64,000 nucleotides of DNA from Falsochrobactrum shanghaiense (GTDB lineage Bacteria; Pseudomonadota; Alphaproteobacteria; Rhizobiales; Rhizobiaceae): NCBI RefSeq assembly GCF_003149535.1, contig NZ_QGDB01000005.1, positions 1 to 64,000 on the forward strand, written 5' to 3'. Positions 55,717 through 64,000 of this stretch are shown here, in pieces. The translations under genes were made by a program, and so were the position numbers. How positions within the stretch are numbered: position 1 is the stretch's first letter; the number at the start of each line of letters is the position of its first letter. Under the pieces are notes generated by a model that searched no databases, was not told the DNA's origin, and worked only from the letters and a program-made list of their open reading frames with translations.

Positions 55717-57396
55717 TCAGGAAACCAGCGTGTGATTTTCGGAAAGCAGGCGCTCGGCAGCAGCGCGCGCTTCTTCGGTAATGCTTGCACCCGCCAGCAT
55801 CCGCGCAATCTCTTCCTGCCGCTCATTGGTCTCCATCACCCGGATGGATGTCGCCATGCGGTCTTCATCGGTTGCGGATTTGGCGATCAGGAAGTGCGTG
55901 GAGGCACGCGCCGCCACCTGCGGCGCATGGGTAACAGAGAGAACCTGTACGCGCGATGAAAGACGTGCCAGCCTTTGCCCGATCGCATCGGCCACCGCAC
56001 CGCCCACGCCCGTATCGATTTCATCAAAAACCAGCGTCGGCGCGGAACCACGATCGGCAAGCGCAACCTTGAGCGCCAGAAGGAAGCGCGAAAGCTCGCC
56101 TCCTGAAGCGACCTTCATCATCGGTCCCGCACGCGTGCCGGGATTGGTGCGCACCCAATATTCAATCGTATCGATGCCCTCGGCGGCGCGCGCTTGCGGA
56201 TCGCTGGTCATCTGGACGATAAATTCAGCGCGTTCCAGCTTGAGCGCGGGCAATTCCGCCATGACTGCGGCCTTGAGATGTTCCGCCGTTTCCCTGCGTT
56301 GCTCCGAAAGCGCGCTTGCCGCCTCATCATAAGCAGCGCGCATGTCCAATGCCTGCGCTTCCAGCGCTACCAGTTTCTCCGTACCGGCATCCATATCTGC
56401 GAGATCGGCGTCCATTTTATCACGCAGGGCTGGCAGATTTTCGACCGTGACTGAATATTTGCGCGCGGCGGCGCGAAGCGCGAAAAGCCGCTCCTCAACC
56501 TGTTCAAGCACGCGTGGATCAAAATCAATCTCGCGCATGGCGTGATCGATGCCATCCTGCGCGACCGCAAGGCTGTCGAGCGCCTCGTCGATTGCCTTGA
56601 TAACCGGCTCCAGCAGATGCGGCGCTTCCTGCGCCTTGCGCTCAAGACGCCGCACAAGGCTCGCCAATGAAGGCACCGGCGACCCCTGCCCTGAAAGCAG
56701 TTCACCTGCCTCATTGACGTCACCGGCAATCTTTTCCGACTTCATCATCGTGGCGCGGCGTTCGGCCAGTTCTTCTTCCTCGCCCGGCTGCGGATCGAGC
56801 TTGGTGAGCTCCTCCACCGACGAGCGCAGATAATCACCTTCGCGTTCCGCTGCCTCGACTTTCGCACGATGGCGCGACAGGGCATTTTCGGCGTCGCGCC
56901 ACGCCCGGTATCGTTCCCGCACCCCTTCCGCCTTCAGGTCGAGTCCGCCAAAGGCATCGAGCAATGTGCGATGCAGTCCTGTGTCGATCAAGGCGCGATC
57001 ATCGTGCTGACCGTGAATTTCCACCAGCCTGCGCCCAAGCTCGCGCAGCAAGGTGACGCTCGCCGCCTGATCATTGATGAACACGCGTGTGCGCCCATCC
57101 CCCATCTGGTGGCGGCGCAGGATGACGTCACCATCATCGTCGAAACCATTTTCACGCAGGAAAGATCGGGCCGGATGCGTGCCCGGCACGTCAAATACTG
57201 CCGTCACCTGCCCCTGATCGGCCCCATGGCGTACAAGCCCGGCATCGCCGCGCGCACCAAGCGCCAGCGAAAGCGAATCAAGCAGGATGGATTTGCCCGC
57301 ACCCGTCTCGCCGGTAAGCACCGACAAGCCAGCCTCGAACTCGATGTCGAGCCTTTCAATCAGAACAATATCGCGGATCGACAGGTGCGACAGCAT
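55717..57396 (-). CDS. recN: DNA repair protein RecN
   Basis: A 559-residue SMC-like ATPase. Walker A is GETGAGKS (29-36), long coiled coils flank a central hinge, and the C-terminal ABC part has SGGELSRFLLALKVAL and VFDEIDTGVGG. It holds DNA ends together during double-strand break repair. It lies 12 bases downstream of bamD and ends in a good terminator. Confidence 0.95.
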   Translation of the reverse strand: MLSHLSIRDIVLIERLDIEFEAGLSVLTGETGAGKSILLDSLSLALGARGDAGLVRHGADQGQVTAVFDVPGTHPARSFLRENGFDDDGDVILRRHQMGDGRTRVFINDQAASVTLLRELGRRLVEIHGQHDDRALIDTGLHRTLLDAFGGLDLKAEGVRERYRAWRDAENALSRHRAKVEAAEREGDYLRSSVEELTKLDPQPGEEEELAERRATMMKSEKIAGDVNEAGELLSGQGSPVPSLASLVRRLERKAQEAPHLLEPVIKAIDEALDSLAVAQDGIDHAMREIDFDPRVLEQVEERLFALRAAARKYSVTVENLPALRDKMDADLADMDAGTEKLVALEAQALDMRAAYDEAASALSEQRRETAEHLKAAVMAELPALKLERAEFIVQMTSDPQARAAEGIDTIEYWVRTNPGTRAGPMMKVASGGELSRFLLALKVALADRGSAPTLVFDEIDTGVGGAVADAIGQRLARLSSRVQVLSVTHAPQVAARASTHFLIAKSATDEDRMATSIRVMETNERQEEIARMLAGASITEEARAAAERLLSENHTLVS

Positions 57397-57408
57397 GACA
57401 ATATCAGC

Positions 57409-58272
57409 TTATGAACCACCGCCCGTAATGAGCGCTGAAGCCTTGGCCAGCCAGGAATTGCCGTTTTCACGCGGCTCCAGCCCGCCGCTCTGCAGCAGCT
57501 TGTAGGAATCCTTGTACCAACGGCTGTCGGGGAAATTCTTGCCCAGAACCGAAGCGGCCATTTGCGCTTCCGAGGTCAGGCCAAGCGCGTAATAGGCTTC
57601 GACAAGACGAGCCAGCGCTTCTTCCACCTGCCTTGTATTGGAGAATTCCTCGACCACGATGCGGAAACGCTTGATGGCGGCAAGATATTCCTTGCGCTCC
57701 AGATAATAGCGGCCGATCTGCATTTCCTTGCCAGCCAGCTGGTCGCGGGCAAAACGGATCTTGGCTTTCGCATCCTCGACATATTGGGATTCAGGAAAAC
57801 GGTCCACGACCTCCTGCATCGCCGCAATTGCACGGCGGCTTGCAGCCTGATCACGGGTAACATCCGGAATCTGGCGGAAATAGCTCAGCCCGATAATGTA
57901 ATAGGCATAGGCGGATTCTTCGGAGGTGGGGTAAAGCGTATTGTAACGCTTGGCCATATTGATGGCTTCTTCATATTTACCCTGACGGTAATTCGTGAAG
58001 GCCCCCATGACCAGCGCCTTGCGCGCCCACTCGGTATAAGGGTGCTGACGGTCGATCGCCTCGAACTTCTTGGCAGCTTCCGACAGACGGCCTGCTTCGA
58101 GATTGGCGAGACCTTCATTATAGAGCTGGTCGGCGGGATCGATCGTCTCGACATATTTGCTCAGGTCGATATCATCATTCTTGCTGGCACATCCGGCAAG
58201 CGGAACAAAAACGGCGAGAGCGCCGGTCAACAGCACGGCTTTCGTCTTTACCGGGAATTTGGAACTCGTCAT
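57409..58272 (-). CDS. bamD: Outer-membrane assembly lipoprotein BamD
   Basis: A 287-residue lipoprotein. The lipobox LAGC follows a hydrophobic signal ([17 protein letters not shown]). Five TPR-like helical repeats are present ([72 protein letters not shown]). It is an essential subunit of the Bam complex. GGAGA precedes the start at 58272. Upstream to lpxC there are 296 bases with no gene or clear terminator. Confidence 0.94.
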   Translation of the reverse strand: MTSSKFPVKTKAVLLTGALAVFVPLAGCASKNDDIDLSKYVETIDPADQLYNEGLANLEAGRLSEAAKKFEAIDRQHPYTEWARKALVMGAFTNYRQGKYEEAINMAKRYNTLYPTSEESAYAYYIIGLSYFRQIPDVTRDQAASRRAIAAMQEVVDRFPESQYVEDAKAKIRFARDQLAGKEMQIGRYYLERKEYLAAIKRFRIVVEEFSNTRQVEEALARLVEAYYALGLTSEAQMAASVLGKNFPDSRWYKDSYKLLQSGGLEPRENGNSWLAKASALITGGGS

Positions 58273-58568
58273 GCGGTCTCCGGCCATCTGGCAGCAATTT
58301 TTCTTTCTGGAGCAGAGCAAAGCAAGGCTTCAATGCTTGTCCATATTTTCATTACATCAATATCAGCGCACAGGTAAACATCGCCACGGCTGTTTTGGCC
58401 GTTCATAAACCACATGCAGGCGAAATCAGCAATCGCCTAGCGGATTAATCATTGGAATTTGATCCGCATAATACATGTAAAGACCGGGCCCGGACACAAG
58501 GCTGCAAATTAACCTGCTTCGACTCACCAGCGAGAAGAACCAGCGAACGCGGCCCAATTATGGCGATT

Positions 58569-59513
58569 TCAGCGCATGGGTGAAGCCCTGCCTGCCCCCG
58601 CACCCGGCGAACCGCCCTTGCGTTCAGGGGATTCATCGTCAGGCAATTCCACGATCTCATAATTGGCTTCATCCGACAACAGCGCCCTGGCCGCTTCCGA
58701 GTTGAGCTTATGACCGCCGCGATAGGAGCGGAAACAGCCGATGAAGGGCAGCCCCGCCAGCGCCAGATCACCCACCGCATCCAGCGTCTTGTGGCGCACG
58801 AATTCATCCTTGAACCGCAATCCACCGGGATTGATGACTGAATCATCATCGGCAATCACCAGCGAATTTTCAAGCGACGAGCCGAGCGCCAGTCCCGCGG
58901 CCCAAAGATGCTCGACATCTTTCATGAAACCGAAAGTACGCGCGCTGGAAATTTCGTTGCGAAAGACGGCCTCGCTCATATCGCCTGCAAATTTCTGATG
59001 CCCGATCAGCGGGCATTCGAAATTGATCTCAACCTCAAACCGCGTGCCGGAATAAGGCGTGAACTCCGCCCATGCATTGCCTGCTTCCACCCGCACGGTT
59101 TTGGCAACCCGAATAAATCGCCGGCGAGCCGGTTGCGCCACTATGCCGGCCCGATCGAGTGCCTGGATGAACTGAACCGAAGCGCCATCGAGAATCGGGA
59201 TTTCCGGCCCATCCACCTCTATAAGCAGATTATCGATGCCAAGGGCTGCCACCGCAGCCATGAGATGCTCGACCGTGTTGATTCTGGCCTCCTGCGGCCC
59301 CAGCGCGGTGCACAAGTCGGTCGCGCCGATCTGCGAAACATGAGCTGGGATCGCAGGCAAGGCTGGCCCTTTGTCCGAGCGTCGGAAGACGATACCTTGA
59401 TCCGCCGGGGCCGGATTAAAAGTTACAGATGCCGCCTTGCCGCCATGAACGCCGAAACCCTCCAGCGTAACCGCGCGACTGATCGTTTTTTGATATACGC
59501 CCAAAATATTCAT
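58569..59513 (-). CDS. lpxC: UDP-3-O-acyl-N-acetylglucosamine deacetylase
   Basis: A 314-residue zinc enzyme. The first zinc His is His83 (NTVEHLMAAVAALGIDN), the second pair lies in RHKTLDAVGDLAL, and FRSYRGGHKLNS holds the catalytic His. It commits precursors to lipid A. The last 15 residues are Gly/Pro-rich, longer than in E. coli. AAGG lies directly before the ATG and a repeat element sits in the upstream region. Confidence 0.95.
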   Translation of the reverse strand: MNILGVYQKTISRAVTLEGFGVHGGKAASVTFNPAPADQGIVFRRSDKGPALPAIPAHVSQIGATDLCTALGPQEARINTVEHLMAAVAALGIDNLLIEVDGPEIPILDGASVQFIQALDRAGIVAQPARRRFIRVAKTVRVEAGNAWAEFTPYSGTRFEVEINFECPLIGHQKFAGDMSEAVFRNEISSARTFGFMKDVEHLWAAGLALGSSLENSLVIADDDSVINPGGLRFKDEFVRHKTLDAVGDLALAGLPFIGCFRSYRGGHKLNSEAARALLSDEANYEIVELPDDESPERKGGSPGAGAGRASPMR

Positions 59514-59568
59514 CCTTCATGTTGCGGCAGCAGCCACCGCTTCATAACAGGAGAGATATGGCGAAAAT

Positions 59569-59674
59569 AGAGCATTTCCAGCAAAACTGTGAAACGGTTT
59601 TGCGTCGGATAATGCGAGAAAACAAAGACTTGAGACGCGGTTCAAGCGATTTTGTTTAAACAGGAACCGCTCTG
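59569..59674. repeat. Bru-RS-like element (copy E, full length)
   Basis: AGAGCATTTCCAGCAAAACT, CGGATAATGCG in the core, and a right end GACGCGGTTC...GGAACCGCTCTGG. It lies between the lpxC start and the ftsZ terminator, where the lpxC promoter would be expected. Confidence 0.9.
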
Positions 59675-59702
59675 GCGCCGCAATCCGGAATTCCCGAATA
59701 TG

Positions 59703-59732
59703 AAATGCCGTGGGCGCGAACCCACGGCATTT
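59703..59732 (-). terminator. Terminator after ftsZ
   Basis: AAATGCCGTGGG (59703-59714) pairs perfectly with CCCACGGCATTT (59721-59732) across a 6-base loop, 40 bases below the ftsZ stop. Confidence 0.75.
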
Positions 59733-59772
59733 GATTTCAGATCGTCACCGGCAAAAATCCGGCTGAATAGAC

Positions 59773-61482
59773 TCAGTTCGACTGGCGGCGCAGGAAGGCC
59801 GGAATTTCGAGCTGGTCTTCTTCCGATGCGGCGCGCGGCTGCGGACGGCCCTGATCGTCAAGCTGTCCCCGGCGCGGCGCATAGATCGAGCTTTCCTGCG
59901 ATGGACGGCGCTGTTCTGCCGGACGCAGGGTTGGCTCGCGATGCTGCGCAGGCTCAAGACGAGCGGCGGGCTGTTCTTCCTCACGACGCGAAAGACCATT
60001 GGTCAGGCGGCGCAGAAGGCTCATCGGGCCGCGTTCTTCATGTGCGGGCTGCTGCGGAGCGGTGCGGCGCGCATTGATCTCGGCCTGTGCTACCGGCGGA
60101 AAATCCGAAACGGCAGGCATACGCGGCGCGGGGCGCGGTTGTGGTGCAGGCTCCGTATGCATCTGCTGCGGCTGCTGGTAGGTCTGCTGCTGCACCGCCT
60201 GCGCGGCTGCCTGACTATGGATTGCCTGCGGCTGCGGTGCGCTCGCACGGGCAGCCGGTGCAAATCCTTCTGCGGCCGGTGCCTGGAAGATACGGCTTTG
60301 CGGACGGAAATCCTGTTCAGCGGAAGCAGTCGATGCGGCAGGAGCAGGAGCCGGAGCAGCGGCTTCCGCTTCAACGGCCTGCGTCGCAGGTGCGGCCTGA
60401 CGTGGCTGTTCAGCAACCGGAGGACGCAAGGCGCCATGCGGAGCCATCGGCTTGGTCTGGGCAGCAGGCTTTACCGGCTGGCGAAATTCCAGCGGCGCAG
60501 GCGCCGCGTCTCCAATCTGCTTGTCGATGCCGGTTGCAACAACGGATACGCGGATGACGCCTTCCAGACCTTCGTCGAAAGTAGCGCCGAGAATGATGTT
60601 GGCTTCCGGATCGACTTCTTCGCGGATGCGGGTTGCGGCTTCATCGACTTCAAACAGGGTCATGTCGCGACCGCCGGTGATCGAGATCAGCAGTCCCCGT
60701 GCGCCGCGCATGGAGGTTTCATCGAGCAGCGGATTGGCGATCGCCGCTTCCGCAGCCGCCATTGCACGGCCTTCGCCCGAAGCCTCGCCCGTACCCATCA
60801 TGGCCTTGCCCATTTCGCGCATCACCGAGCGAACGTCGGCGAAGTCGAGATTGATGAGACCTTCCTTGACCATGAGATCGGTAATGCAGGCGACGCCCGA
60901 ATAGAGCACCTGATCAGCCATCGCAAAAGCGTCTGCGAAGGTCGTCTTGTCATTGGCGATGCGGAAGAGGTTCTGATTGGGGATGACAATCAGCGTATCG
61001 ACGTTCTTCTGGAGTTCCTCGATGCCCAGATCCGCCGTCTTCATGCGGCGCACGCCTTCGAAGTGGAACGGCTTGGTTACAACGCCGACGGTGAGAATAC
61101 CGCGTTCACGCGCAGCGCGCGCCACGACCGGAGCAGCACCCGTACCCGTACCGCCGCCCATGCCTGCCGTTACGAAGCACATATGCGTGCTGGTGAGGTG
61201 GTCGACGATTTCATCGATGCATTCTTCAGCAGCCGCCCGGCCGACTTCCGGCTGCGAACCCGCGCCGAGGCCTTCCGTGACCGCAGCGCCGAGCTGAATG
61301 ATGCGTTCGGACTTCGACATGGTCAGAGCCTGGGCATCGGTATTGGCGACAACAAAGTCTACGCCGCGCAGACCGGCATTGATCATATTGTTGACCGCAT
61401 TACCGCCGCCACCGCCGACACCAAATACGGTGATGCGAGGCTTCAGCTCGGTGATATCCGGCTTTTGCAGATTAATGGTCAT
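59773..61482 (-). CDS. ftsZ: Cell division protein FtsZ
   Basis: A 569-residue tubulin homologue. The GTP-binding signature GMGGGTGTG is at residues 107-115, NTDAQAL is near 47-53, and the T7-like [11 protein letters not shown] is present. The C-terminal half (about 330-550) is a long, Gln/Pro/Ala-rich disordered linker, then the conserved tail EIPAFLRRQ. It polymerises into the division ring. GAGG precedes the ATG at 61482. Confidence 0.97.
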   Translation of the reverse strand: MTINLQKPDITELKPRITVFGVGGGGGNAVNNMINAGLRGVDFVVANTDAQALTMSKSERIIQLGAAVTEGLGAGSQPEVGRAAAEECIDEIVDHLTSTHMCFVTAGMGGGTGTGAAPVVARAARERGILTVGVVTKPFHFEGVRRMKTADLGIEELQKNVDTLIVIPNQNLFRIANDKTTFADAFAMADQVLYSGVACITDLMVKEGLINLDFADVRSVMREMGKAMMGTGEASGEGRAMAAAEAAIANPLLDETSMRGARGLLISITGGRDMTLFEVDEAATRIREEVDPEANIILGATFDEGLEGVIRVSVVATGIDKQIGDAAPAPLEFRQPVKPAAQTKPMAPHGALRPPVAEQPRQAAPATQAVEAEAAAPAPAPAASTASAEQDFRPQSRIFQAPAAEGFAPAARASAPQPQAIHSQAAAQAVQQQTYQQPQQMHTEPAPQPRPAPRMPAVSDFPPVAQAEINARRTAPQQPAHEERGPMSLLRRLTNGLSRREEEQPAARLEPAQHREPTLRPAEQRRPSQESSIYAPRRGQLDDQGRPQPRAASEEDQLEIPAFLRRQSN

Positions 61483-61586
61483 GGTTCTCGTTCCTCTTAA
61501 GCCTCTCACCGCTTCGCCGCCGCGGTGCTAATTAGTTATTACCCAGATTTTTACGCCCCAAATCACGCAATCGGGTCACCGTGTAC

Positions 61587-62905
61587 TCAAAAACTCTCTT
61601 TCAGCCATTGGCTGACACGCTGGATACGCCCTCCCGTCCCGGTCAGAAGACCGGAGGAAGCTGCCCTGACGGAGCGTTCTTCTATCCCGGCCACCTGCGG
61701 GTAGATCAGAAGTCCGACAGTGGCAGAAAAAGCTGCCCCCTTGGCCGCCTCAGGCAATCCCGCTATGCCAAGCGGGCGCCCGATGCGTACATTTCTTGCA
61801 AGAATCCGCCGGCCCGCCTCAGGCATTCCGGGAAGCTGGCTGGCCCCGCCCGTCAGCACCACACGCTTGCCGACAATATGGCCCAGACCTGACTGGTTCA
61901 GCCTGTCGCGGACCAGTTCCAGTGTCTCTTCCACTCTTGCACGAATGATTCGCGTCAAAACCGAACGCGGATATTGGTTGGGAATATCGCGTTCATCGTC
62001 ACCGATTGACGGAACGCTGATCAGGTCACGGTCGTCGGCAGCACTTGGCAGCGCCGAACCAAACATGACCTTGAGGCGTTCAGCGTCTTCCATACGCGTG
62101 GAAAAGCCGCGCGCCACATCCATTGTGACGTGATTACCGCCGATGGCAACCGCATCGGCATGAATGAACTTGCCTTCCGAGAAGACCGAAATCGTCGTGG
62201 TGCCGCCGCCCATATCGATACATGCGGCACCCATTTCAGCCTCATCGCCGACCAGCGCCGAAAGGCCGCTGGCATAGGGCGTCGCCACGATGGCTTCGAC
62301 CGAAAGATGGCAGCGATTGATGCACAGTTCGAGATTGCGCAAAGGCGCGCTGTCTGCGGTCAGCACATGCATATCGACGCCGAGGCTGTCGCCAAGCATG
62401 CCGAGCGGATCGCGAATGCCACGCTCGCCGTCAAGCGTGTATCCAACCGGCAGGGAATGAACCAGATGACGTTCCGCAGCCAGTGCCTGCTTGGCGCCAG
62501 CGGCCAGCACACGACGAATATCCGTCGGCTCGACTTCATGTCCGCCCAGATTGATGCTGGCGGTAAAGGTTTCGCTCTTGAGACGCCCTGCGGAAATATT
62601 GACGATCAGGCTGTCGACGGTCAGCCCCGCCATGCGCTCCGCCGCATCCACCGCAAGCCGGATCGATTGCTCGGCTGCGTCAAGATCGATGATGACGCCG
62701 GATTTGACACCGCGCGAACGCTGATGGCCAATTCCAAGCACTTCCATGCGATGCGTCCTGCCCGGCAGCAGCGGCCCGCTCTCATGCGGACGCAGCCGTG
62801 CGATGACGCAGCAAACCTTGCTCGACCCAACATCGAGAACCGTCAGCAGGCGCGCCTTGCGCCCTGACGATCCGCTTGCAGATGATCCCTTGCCGCCAAG
62901 TATAC

Positions 62906-62909
<4 letters not shown>
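61587..62909 (-). CDS. ftsA: Cell division protein FtsA
   Basis: A 440-residue actin-like protein. TVLDVGSSKVCCVIARL is the phosphate 1 motif, AACIDMGGGTTTISVF phosphate 2, and VVLTGGASQLPGM the adenosine motif. The amphipathic C-terminal helix ends WLKESF and tethers FtsZ filaments to the membrane. Its ATG overlaps the ftsQ stop (ATGA). Confidence 0.96.

Positions 62910-64000
<1,091 letters not shown>

Noticed and set aside
59941-61500. 519-codon open frame opposite ftsZ
   Set aside because: Antisense shadow of FtsZ; composition rich in Arg, Cys and Leu, typical of such shadows.

Overview
The window looks like chromosome from an alphaproteobacterium of the order Hyphomicrobiales (Rhizobiales), most probably Brucella in the broad sense (including Ochrobactrum). 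The assignment rests on gene order I recognise (folA-hflK-hflC-DUF2065-degP; ligA-recN-bamD-lpxC-ftsZ-ftsA-ftsQ-ddl), a circularly permuted two-piece tmRNA gene, an alpha-type SspB, a BA14K-family protein, and five copies of a roughly 100-bp intergenic palindromic element resembling the Bru-RS repeats of Brucella. No database was searched, so the species is an inference.

Layout. 1-3775 is an accessory edge: a truncated serine-recombinase remnant, galE, a large tyrosine recombinase with a hexanucleotide repeat, and tRNA-Gln(UUG), whose 3' end faces the recombinase as in a tRNA-integrated island. 3.9-5.4 kb holds a DMT permease and a secreted EF-hand protein. 5.5-10.35 kb is a complete vitamin B12 uptake operon (btuB-btuF-btuC-btuD) behind a cobalamin riboswitch, with a perfect FNR-type box further upstream. 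10.7-17.7 kb holds assorted metabolic and stress genes: a GH10-like hydrolase, Usp, a PNPOx-fold protein, PhzF, Nudix, an EEP phosphatase, BA14K and a PLP aminotransferase. 18-29 kb holds branched-chain amino acid synthesis (ilvC, ilvI, ilvN, with a leader-peptide attenuator before ilvI), a TetR regulator, kup, pdxJ, a STAS-like protein, a RecD-like helicase, miaA and serB. 29-35 kb is the envelope protease cluster degP-DUF2065-hflC-hflK plus the folate/thymidylate pair folA-thyA and a DUF2853 gene.

35.3-39.1 kb holds permuted ssrA, a Bcr/CflA-type exporter divergent from a TetR gene with tandem operators between them, sspB (the adaptor that delivers ssrA-tagged proteins to ClpXP), and a small DUF4169/ribbon-helix-helix pair. 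39-53 kb holds an AsmA-like protein, a UPF0303 protein, an unusual kinase-like protein with an acyl-CoA-synthetase-like C-terminus, uvrD with an in-frame insertion, creA, a hexapeptide acetyltransferase, a Sco-type copper protein, prmA, pepP and azlCD. 53-64 kb is the end of the division/cell-wall cluster: ligA, recN, bamD, lpxC, ftsZ, ftsA, ftsQ and the 3' end of ddlB, all on the minus strand.

Most of the window is ordinary core chromosome. I found no CRISPR array, complete insertion sequence, rRNA or obvious new defence system. The points most worth a second look are the kinase/AMP-binding-C fusion, the in-frame insertion in uvrD, the ilvIH attenuator, the FNR-type site above the B12 operon, and the tandem TetR operators.
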